From positions 62,001 through 126,000 of the forward strand of contig JBFWPT010000001.1 in assembly GCA_050249835.1 (NCBI GenBank): a stretch of 64,000 nucleotides of DNA, written 5' to 3'. Of this stretch, positions 57,758-64,000 are shown one piece after another (position 1 is the stretch's first letter; each line of letters opens with the position of its first letter). Below the pieces are notes generated by a model. It was given only the letters and a program-made list of their open reading frames with translations. It was not told where the DNA came from and did not search any database. A program made the translations under genes and the position numbers. The stretch is from Miltoncostaea sp050249835 (GTDB taxonomy: Bacteria; Actinomycetota; Thermoleophilia; Miltoncostaeales; Miltoncostaeaceae).

Positions 57758-58633
57758 TCAGACCGTCCGCGCCACGCCGAAGATGCCCTGGGGCCGCGCC
57801 AGGAGGACCAGGATGAGGACCACGAAGCCGACCGCCTCCTTGTAGGTGGGCTCGACGATCATCGTCGACCACTCCTGCACCAGGCCGAGCACCAGGCCGC
57901 CCACCAGGGCCCCGTAGGCGTTGCCGATGCCGCCGAGCACGACCGCCGCGAAGATCGACAGCAGCAGGAACCAGCCGAGGTTCGGCGTGAGGGTGGTGTA
58001 GACGGCGGCGAGCACGCCGGCCAGGCCGGCGAGGCTGCCGGCGAGCAGCCAGGTGTAGGTGACGACCCGCTTGGTGTTGACGCCGGAGACCTCGGCGAGG
58101 TCGAAGGAGTCGGAGAGCGCGCGCATCGTCTTGCCCATGAGCGTGGACTTCAGCATCGCCGCGACCAGCAGCAGCACGATGCCGGCCGTGGCGATCACGG
58201 TCACCTGGATCGCCGTGATGACCACGTCGCCGAACGGGTTCCACGACTGGAACTGGTCGACGTCGAGCGAGCGGTCGTCCCCGCCCCACTCGAACAGGAT
58301 CATGTTGCGGATGACGAAGGCCAGGCCGATCGAGAGCAGCAGCAGCTGCATCACGCCGGCGCCCTTGCGCCGCATCGGCGCCCAGATGCCCCACTCGAGC
58401 ACGAGACCCAGGGCGGCGATCGACGCGATCGCGGCCAGGGCCGCCACCGCCAGGGGCATCCCCGCGCTCACGTTGACGGCGAAGGCGACGTAGCCGCCCA
58501 GCGTCATGAAGTCGCCGTGGGCGAAGTTGACGAGCTTCAGGATCCCGTAGACGAGCGACAGGCCGATGGCGCCGAGGGCGTAGATCCCGCCGCTCGACAG
58601 GCCGTTGATCGTCGTGTTGATGAACTCGTCCAC
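57758..58633 (-). CDS. livH: Branched-chain amino acid ABC transporter permease LivH
   Basis: The 291-residue permease starts at GTG 58633, with GAGGGGGG upstream. Family features: INGLSSGGIYALGAIGLSLVYGILKLVNFAHGDFMTLGGY, KTMRALSDSFDLAEVSGVNTKRV (ATPase-contact loop), and VLGGIGNAYGALVGGLVLGLVQ. It begins the livH-M-G-F operon and lies downstream of an acyltransferase-3 gene on the same strand (29-bp gap). Confidence 0.94.
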   Translation of the reverse strand: MDEFINTTINGLSSGGIYALGAIGLSLVYGILKLVNFAHGDFMTLGGYVAFAVNVSAGMPLAVAALAAIASIAALGLVLEWGIWAPMRRKGAGVMQLLLLSIGLAFVIRNMILFEWGGDDRSLDVDQFQSWNPFGDVVITAIQVTVIATAGIVLLLVAAMLKSTLMGKTMRALSDSFDLAEVSGVNTKRVVTYTWLLAGSLAGLAGVLAAVYTTLTPNLGWFLLLSIFAAVVLGGIGNAYGALVGGLVLGLVQEWSTMIVEPTYKEAVGFVVLILVLLARPQGIFGVARTV

Positions 58634-58662
58634 GCGCCCCCCTCGGGTGGGGATGCGGAAGG

Positions 58663-60519
58663 CTACCCCGCGGCCACCGGCCCTGTCGCGGATCCGCCCG
58701 CCGATCTCGCGGTGCGCTTCAGCAGCCCGGCCAGGAGCCGCGCGCCCTCGGGCGTGGCGTGGGCGGTGTCGGCCAGCAGGTCGGGCCGTCCCTCGGTGAG
58801 CCCGTGCCAGTCGGCGAGGGCGACGTTCACGCGCCCGGAGGCCGCGGCGCGCAGCACCTCGTTGACGCCGTCCTGCCACGGCTGCGACACGCGGACCGTC
58901 ACGAGCACGATGACCGGGACCGCGGAGAACCCGTCGAGCAGGTTTTCCAGGTCGCCCTGGTCGACCGTCCCGTTCGTGCCGACGTGCAGCACGAGGACCG
59001 CCGGCGAGAGGGCCGCGACGGCGGCCCGGGCGGCGGCCGCCGACTCCGGGAACTGGCGGGCGACGGTGGCGTCCAGGGACAGGCGCCGGCCGAAGGCGGC
59101 CGTGAGCTGCGGCTGGGCGCCGAGCAGCACCGAGTCGCCCACCGCGAGCACGGGCCCGCGCGGCGCCCGCGCCGGAGCCGCCTCGGCGACCGCCTCCGTC
59201 TCCGCCTCGGGGACCGACCCGGCGGCCGAGGCCCCCTGCGGGCCGAGGGCCGACACCGACGGCGGGATGCCCGGCAGGCCCGGGGTGGAGGCCGGGAGCA
59301 CCGCGACCAGCACGGCCACCACGGCCGTCGTCGCGACCGTCGCGGAGATGGCCCAGCGCCGCCGCGGGTCGCCGTCGCGGCGCAGGCCCTGGCGCAGGCC
59401 GGTCCAGACGACGCCGAAGCCGTCGCGCCGGATGGGCGTCTCGACCCAGCGGTACGAGGCCCACGCCAGCGCGACCGTCAGGCCGAGCTGCAAGGCGACG
59501 AGGGCCGGGCCGTCGAACGGCACGTCGCGGCCCGGGCGGGTCAGCATCAGCACGGGCCAGTGCCAGAGGTAGATGCCGTAGGAGCGGACGCCGATCCACA
59601 CGAGCGGTGCCCAGGCGAGGGCGCGCCCGAGGCGCGAGGCCGGGTGGCAGACCACCGCGAGCAGGACGGCCGAGACGATGGCCGTGACCAGGAAGCCCCC
59701 CTGGTACAGGAAGCGGCCCATCTCGCCCACGGTGCCGAGCAGCAGCAGCAGGAGGGCGAGGGCGGCGAGGCCGATGCCGTCGAGGGCGGGCGGGGCGGAG
59801 CGGCGGGCCGCGCGCGCGAGGCGCGCCGCCGGCCAGAGGAACGCGAGCGCCACACCGGCGAGCAGGCCGGCGGCGCGGGTGTCGGTGCCGTAGTAGATGC
59901 GCGAGGGGTCCGTCCCCGGCGCCCACAGCACCGCCGCCGCGACGGTGGAGGCGAGGATCCCGGCGAGCACGCCGATCAGCAGGCGGCGGCGCCCCAGCAC
60001 CGCGATGCACGCCGCCATGATCGGCGGCCACAGCAGGTAGAACTGCTCCTCCACGGCCAGCGACCACAGGTGCTGCAGCACGGACGGCCGGGCGAACTGC
60101 TCGAAGTACGACTGCTCGACGGCGATCTGGTACCAGTTGCCGACGTAGAGCAGGGAACTGACCACCGCCCCGCGCAGGCCGCCCACCTCGCCGGGGTGCA
60201 GCACGAGCATCGCGGCGAGCACGACCGCGATCATCACGACGACGGCCGGCAGCAGCCGCCGGGCGCGGCGCACCCAGAACCGGCGCAGGTCGATGCGCCC
60301 GGTGGAGGCCCGCTCGGACAGCAGCAGCGAGGTGATCAGGAAGCCCGAGATCACCAGGAAGACGTCGACGCCGAGGAACCCGCCCGGCAGCCACGAGGCG
60401 CCGGCGTGGTACCCCACCACCGCGAGCACCGCGAGCGCGCGGAGCCCGTCGACCCCCGGCATGTAGGGCAGCCGCGAGGGGCTCCCCGGCGGGGTGGTGG
60501 GCGTCGTGCGGTCCGGCAC
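58663..60519 (-). CDS. Acyltransferase-3 with C-terminal SGNH domain (OafA-type)
   Basis: The 618-residue protein consists of a membrane acyltransferase-3 part (about 1-400; MPGVDGLRALAVLAVVGYHAG, GGFLGVDVFLVISGFLITSLL, WSLAVEEQFYLLWP) and an SGNH-like part (about 450-610): block I LAVGDSVLLGA, a Gly-Asn block (HVGTNGT), and a C-terminal D...H as DTAHATPEGARL. These enzymes acylate surface polysaccharides or peptidoglycan. It precedes livH on the same strand by 29 bp. Confidence 0.9.
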   Translation of the reverse strand: MPDRTTPTTPPGSPSRLPYMPGVDGLRALAVLAVVGYHAGASWLPGGFLGVDVFLVISGFLITSLLLSERASTGRIDLRRFWVRRARRLLPAVVVMIAVVLAAMLVLHPGEVGGLRGAVVSSLLYVGNWYQIAVEQSYFEQFARPSVLQHLWSLAVEEQFYLLWPPIMAACIAVLGRRRLLIGVLAGILASTVAAAVLWAPGTDPSRIYYGTDTRAAGLLAGVALAFLWPAARLARAARRSAPPALDGIGLAALALLLLLLGTVGEMGRFLYQGGFLVTAIVSAVLLAVVCHPASRLGRALAWAPLVWIGVRSYGIYLWHWPVLMLTRPGRDVPFDGPALVALQLGLTVALAWASYRWVETPIRRDGFGVVWTGLRQGLRRDGDPRRRWAISATVATTAVVAVLVAVLPASTPGLPGIPPSVSALGPQGASAAGSVPEAETEAVAEAAPARAPRGPVLAVGDSVLLGAQPQLTAAFGRRLSLDATVARQFPESAAAARAAVAALSPAVLVLHVGTNGTVDQGDLENLLDGFSAVPVIVLVTVRVSQPWQDGVNEVLRAAASGRVNVALADWHGLTEGRPDLLADTAHATPEGARLLAGLLKRTARSAGGSATGPVAAG

Positions 60520-60586
60520 GGTGACGTCTTCGCCACCGGCCGGGCGTGCCCTGTCGTCCGGGGACGACTGGGCACGGGCGGTGTCC

Positions 60587-61207
60587 CTACGAGCTGGTCG
60601 CGCAGATCGCGTACGCCTGGATCTGCAACGGCGTCGTGGGCGACTCGTTCTCCACGATGATCTGCCAGCGGGCCGGGGTGACGCCGTCCGGGCCGGCCTC
60701 CGGCCGGGAGGCCTCCAGGTTCACCCCGACGGCGGTCGCGACGGGGCCGCCGCCGCCGGCGACGAGCACCTGGCCCGCGCCGCACTCGACGGCCGCCTGC
60801 CCGATGGTGCCCGGGTTCACGCCGACGACGACCGAGCGGTTGATGACGAGCTCCGGCAGCCGGGCGTTCGCGGCGAGCTGCGTGCGGGTGACGGCGCCGT
60901 TGGCGATGTTCGCGGTGCCGACGGCGCCCGGGGCGATTTTCGGGCCGGTGACGGCGGCCCGCTTCAGCTTGGACACGGTGACCGCGCCGTTCTGGATGTC
61001 GCGCGCCTGGACGGCGGAGTTGCGCAGCTCGGCGGTGCCGACGGCGCCCTGCTTGAGCTTGCCGGCCGGGATGGAGCGGTCCTGGATGAGGTTGCCGTTG
61101 ATGAGCGCCTGGGCGGCGCCGGTTCCGGCGATGCCGACGACCAGCGCGCCGACGGCCAGTCCCACGGCGGCGGGGACGCTCATGGAGCGGCGGGGAAGGC
61201 GGGGCAT
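60587..61207 (-). CDS. Secreted repeat protein (AVxxxxIxNGA type)
   Basis: The protein has 206 residues. ATG 61207 follows AGGAGG. A signal/anchor segment (SVPAAVGLAVGALVVGIAGTGAAQAL) is followed by about six decapeptide-like repeats (IQDRSIPAGKLKQGAVGTAEL, ...AVQARDIQNGAVTVSKL), probably a beta-helix. Residues 140-206 form a C-terminal globular part with two Cys. Similar proteins occur in many actinobacterial genomes, function unknown. Confidence 0.7.
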   Translation of the reverse strand: MPRLPRRSMSVPAAVGLAVGALVVGIAGTGAAQALINGNLIQDRSIPAGKLKQGAVGTAELRNSAVQARDIQNGAVTVSKLKRAAVTGPKIAPGAVGTANIANGAVTRTQLAANARLPELVINRSVVVGVNPGTIGQAAVECGAGQVLVAGGGGPVATAVGVNLEASRPEAGPDGVTPARWQIIVENESPTTPLQIQAYAICATSS

Positions 61208-61329
61208 GGGGCCTCCTGTGAGGGGTCCGGGCGCGGCGACCATATGCGCGAGGGGGGCCGTGGGGCGAGGGGCGTGCGCCGGGTCCCGGGGGCGGGGTAG
61301 AGTCGCGCGCCAGATCGTCGGCGCCGGGG

Positions 61330-63330
61330 GTGGGGCTGGTGGACATCGACTTCCCGCCCGCGGGGGCGGAATGGACGTTCTTCGTCTGCGCGCTGGTGAT
61401 CCTGATCGGGCCGGTGCTGGCGCAGCGGATGCGCCTGCCGGGCATGGTCGGCGTCGTCCTCGGCGGCCTCGTGATCGGGCCCAACGTGCTCGACTGGGTG
61501 CCGCGCGAGGGGATCGTGGAGGGGGTGGGCCAGCTCGGCCTGCTCACCCTCATGTTCCTCGCGGGCCTGGAGCTCGATCTGGAGGAGTTCGCCCGGCGCC
61601 GCACCGAGTCGGTGCGCTTCGGGCTCATCACGTTCACGCTCCCGCTCGTGCTCGGGATCGCCGCGGGCGTCTCCGGGTTCGACTACGGGTGGGCCGCGGC
61701 GATCCTCTACGGCTCCCTCTGGGCATCGCACACCCTGGTCGCCTACCCCATCGTGCGGTCGGCGGGGCTCGCCGGCCACCGGGCGGTGGGGATGTCCGTC
61801 TCGGGGACCGTCATCACCGACACGCTCGCCCTGTTCGTGCTGGCCGTCGTGGTGGGGTCCCAGACCGGCGACGGCTCGACCGCCGCCATCGTGGGCGGCC
61901 TGATGCTCGGCCTCGCGGTCCTGGTCGTGGTGGCGTTCGTGCTGCTGCCCCGCATCGTCAAGGTGTTCTTCGCCACCCTCGGCCGCGACCGCTCCGTGCG
62001 CTTCATCGGCGTCATCGCCGTCTTCACGGGCATCGCCGTCGTCGCCGACCTCGGCGGCATGGAGGGGATCGTCGGCGCCTTCTTCGCGGGCCTGGCGATC
62101 AACCGCCTCATCCCCAACCGCAGCCCGCTGATGGAGCGCCTCGAGTTCTTCGGCTCGTCGCTCCTGGTCCCGTTCTTCCTCATCTCGACCGGAATGCTCA
62201 TCGACCCCGCGAAGTTCACGGAGGCCGAGACGCTGGCCCTGGGCGGGGTCTCGCTCGCGGTGGTCGTCGTCGGCAAGCTGGGCGCGGCCGCCATCGCGGG
62301 ACGCCTCGGTGGCTTCACCCGGGACGAGATCGGGATCGTCTTCTCGCTCACCGTCGCCCAGGCGGCCGCGACCCTCGCGGCCGTCATCGTCGGCCTCGAG
62401 GCCGGCATCTTCGACGAGACCCTGGTGAACGCGGCCCTCGTCGTCGTGCTGGTGAGCCTGGTCATCGCCCCCCTCGGCGCCGCGTACTACACGCCCCGGG
62501 TGCGGGTGCCGTCCGGCGAGGAGGGCTCCCGCCGGCTCGGTGAGGCCGTCCTGGTGCCCCTCGCCGACGAGCACGTGGAGGACCGGGCGCGCCTCGGCGC
62601 CCTGCTCGCGCGGTCCGACAAGGGCGTCGTGCTGGCGGTCGCCCTGGCCCCGGAGCCCGCCGGCCCCGAGACCCGGGCCGAGGCCCGCGCCCGCCTCGGG
62701 CGCGCCGAGGAGGTGATCGGCGGCCTGGGCGTGGAGTACGAGTCGGGCGTGCGGGTGGCCGACTCGGTCGCGGGGGGCGCCCTACGCGCGGCCGTCGAGC
62801 ACGACGCGAGCTGCATGGTGGTGTCGTGGGCCGGCGTCGTCGCGGCGCGCCAGGCCGTGTTCGGCGGGTCGCTGACCGGTCTCCGGGTCGCCGCCCACGT
62901 CCCGGCGCTCGTCGTCGCCGCCGGCGGGGCGCCCCCGGAGCGGGTGGTGCTCGCCCTGGCGCACGACGACCTCGCCCCGCGCGGGCACCCCGAGACCCTG
63001 CTCGCGGTGCGCACGGCCCGCCTGCTCGCCCACGGGCTGGGCACCGAGCCGCGCATCCTGGCGCCCGACCCCGACGTCGCCCGGCCGCTGCTGGTGGGGC
63101 TCGAGAACGCCCCCGTGCACGGCTTCCCCGGGACGCGCGCCGAGGCGCTCGCGGTGGATCTCGGCCCCGGCGACCTCGTCGTGCTGCCCGGGAGGATGAC
63201 CCCCGGTGTGCTCGACGGTGACGCGGCACCCCTCGCGCGCGCGGGCGGGCCGACCGTCGTGCTGGCGGTCCCTCCGCGATCCGCCGGCGGGGACGACCTC
63301 GCCTCCCTGATCCTCAAGGCCCGTGCCTGA
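61330..63330 (+). CDS. CPA2-type cation:proton antiporter with USP-like C-terminal domains
   Basis: The 666-residue protein starts at GTG 61330. About 12 helices (1-390) show CPA2 features: QRMRLPGMVGVVLGGLVIGPNVL, LTLMFLAGLELDLEEFARRR, SGTVITDTLALFVLAVV and GGMEGIVGAFFAGLAINRL. The C-terminal 270 residues resemble two tandem universal stress protein (USP) folds, with EAVLVPLADEHVEDRARLGAL, MVVSWAG and VVLALAHDDLAPRGHPETL. The tail may sense nucleotide or stress and gate the pore. It is divergent from the secreted repeat gene. Confidence 0.88.
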   Translation: MGLVDIDFPPAGAEWTFFVCALVILIGPVLAQRMRLPGMVGVVLGGLVIGPNVLDWVPREGIVEGVGQLGLLTLMFLAGLELDLEEFARRRTESVRFGLITFTLPLVLGIAAGVSGFDYGWAAAILYGSLWASHTLVAYPIVRSAGLAGHRAVGMSVSGTVITDTLALFVLAVVVGSQTGDGSTAAIVGGLMLGLAVLVVVAFVLLPRIVKVFFATLGRDRSVRFIGVIAVFTGIAVVADLGGMEGIVGAFFAGLAINRLIPNRSPLMERLEFFGSSLLVPFFLISTGMLIDPAKFTEAETLALGGVSLAVVVVGKLGAAAIAGRLGGFTRDEIGIVFSLTVAQAAATLAAVIVGLEAGIFDETLVNAALVVVLVSLVIAPLGAAYYTPRVRVPSGEEGSRRLGEAVLVPLADEHVEDRARLGALLARSDKGVVLAVALAPEPAGPETRAEARARLGRAEEVIGGLGVEYESGVRVADSVAGGALRAAVEHDASCMVVSWAGVVAARQAVFGGSLTGLRVAAHVPALVVAAGGAPPERVVLALAHDDLAPRGHPETLLAVRTARLLAHGLGTEPRILAPDPDVARPLLVGLENAPVHGFPGTRAEALAVDLGPGDLVVLPGRMTPGVLDGDAAPLARAGGPTVVLAVPPRSAGGDDLASLILKARA

Positions 63331-63417
63331 GCGCGGGGCCCTCCGGCCGGGACCGGGGGTACGATCGCGCCGTCCGTCACCCCGGCGCCGTCCCGGGCGC
63401 CTCGCGAAGGAGCTCAA

Positions 63418-64000
63418 TTGAACCTGTCGTCGCGCGCCCTGGCGGCGTGCCTCGCGCTCCTCGGCCTGCTCGCGTTCGCGGGCACGGCGATGGGGACCGT
63501 GAAGGTCGCGTTCGTCCAGGGCGAGCAGAACGTCACCGTGACCCGCCCGGGCGACGGCCTGGGCGTCGCGGTGGACGCGCTCCTGGCCGGGCCCACGCCG
63601 GCCGAGCGGTCGAAGCAGATCCGCAGCTACATCCTGCCGAACACCCCGGTGCTCGCCGTCACCCAGGCGGGCACCGTCGCGACCGTCGACGTCGGCTCGC
63701 GCTTCGTCGCCGGCACCGACGCCGACGCGCTCGGCGCCCGCCTCTCGCAGCTCGTCTCCACCGTGACCGCCGTGCCGGGCGTCACCTCGGTGCAGGTGCT
63801 CGTGCAGGGCGGGGTGCCCCTCGGCCTGTTCCCCGGCATCAACGCCACGGTCCCGCTCACGGCGGCCGCCCTCCGGGTGCCGGACGTGAAGCCCCCCAAG
63901 CCGAACGTCACACCGTCGGGCGGCGCTACGACCGGCACCCGCGCTGCCCAGCAGAGGCTCGCCGACCTCGGCTACCTGCTGCCGGGCGACGTCGACGGGC
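63418..64000 (+). CDS. GerMN and peptidoglycan-binding domain protein, N-terminal part (cut by window edge)
   Basis: The start is TTG 63418, with AAGGAG 5 nt upstream. A signal segment (ALAACLALLGLLAFAGTAMG) leads into a GerMN domain (about 30-145): VKVAFVQGEQNVTVTRPG, GVAVDALLAGPTPAE and GTVATVDVGSRFVAGTDADA. After a Thr/Pro linker a peptidoglycan-binding-1 repeat begins (TRAAQQRLADLGYLLPGDVDG) and is cut by the window edge at codon 194. Such proteins modify or bind the cell wall; a following L,D-transpeptidase domain is common but not visible. Confidence 0.8.
   Translation, partial: MNLSSRALAACLALLGLLAFAGTAMGTVKVAFVQGEQNVTVTRPGDGLGVAVDALLAGPTPAERSKQIRSYILPNTPVLAVTQAGTVATVDVGSRFVAGTDADALGARLSQLVSTVTAVPGVTSVQVLVQGGVPLGLFPGINATVPLTAAALRVPDVKPPKPNVTPSGGATTGTRAAQQRLADLGYLLPGDVDG

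Noticed and set aside
1..64000. Search for insertion sequences, integrase or phage genes
   Set aside because: No transposase, integrase or terminal inverted repeats were seen; the three tRNAs show no adjoining att-like duplications.

Overview
The window is one contiguous stretch of very GC-rich bacterial DNA (well above 70% G+C by eye). Codons end almost always in G or C, and GTG and TTG starts and ATGA/GTGA gene overlaps are common. The gene set fits Actinomycetota: a B12-riboswitch-controlled class I ribonucleotide reductase, F420-type oxidoreductases, MocR, YtrA and ArsR regulators, DUF4386, and a GerMN protein ending in a peptidoglycan-binding repeat. The many secreted propeller and repeat proteins make me lean towards a deep-branching class such as Thermoleophilia; that is an inference, not something the sequence proves. 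There is no phage, IS element, CRISPR array or rRNA operon.

Layout, left to right. 1-2.4 kb: a siderophore ABC importer (two permeases and a lipoprotein), with an internal hairpin and a dyad in front. 2.5-5.7 kb: an operon of cupin, alpha/beta hydrolase and FAD hydroxylase. 5.8-12.2 kb: small membrane proteins and enzymes, a YtrA-type regulator with its target, a C39-like cysteine peptidase with an injection-system-type leader, and an ArsR-SRPBCC pair. 12.2-15.7 kb: two tandem secreted seven-unit propeller/RTX-like proteins that share a nearly identical 250-bp module. 16-22.8 kb: an AraC regulator, DUF4386, tRNA-Ser(UGA), a GGDEF/HD-GYP protein, tRNA-Ser(GCU), and a frameshifted SGNH-hydrolase pseudogene. 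22.8-30.8 kb: a PaaK-like ligase, CYTH protein, LLM oxidoreductase, tRNA-Arg(ACG), a signal-peptidase-like lipoprotein lacking its catalytic dyad, a frameshifted PPOX gene and a CPA2 antiporter.

30.8-37.8 kb is the most coherent functional block. metE (B12-independent methionine synthase) and nrdB-nrdA (B12-independent ribonucleotide reductase) lie head to tail, and each has its own cobalamin-riboswitch leader. Both cobalamin-free enzymes should therefore switch on together when B12 is scarce. The NrdB has leucine where the radical tyrosine normally sits, which points to a class Ic-like (Mn/Fe) enzyme.

37.8-49.4 kb: secreted NHL/PKD and prealbumin-like proteins, a YihY/BrkB pair, DUF389, a quinone-oxidoreductase-like gene behind a textbook MerR-type promoter, and an M28 peptidase. 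49.4-53.9 kb: a MocR regulator with its repeat array, PhzF, an XRE-cupin regulator divergent from azlCD, and a GNAT. 53.9-58.6 kb: a complete branched-chain amino-acid type importer, with the binding protein convergent to livHMGF across a perfect 14-bp hairpin. 58.6-64 kb: an acyltransferase-3/SGNH protein, a secreted repeat protein, a second CPA2 antiporter carrying a USP-like tail, and the start of a GerMN/peptidoglycan-binding protein cut by the window edge.
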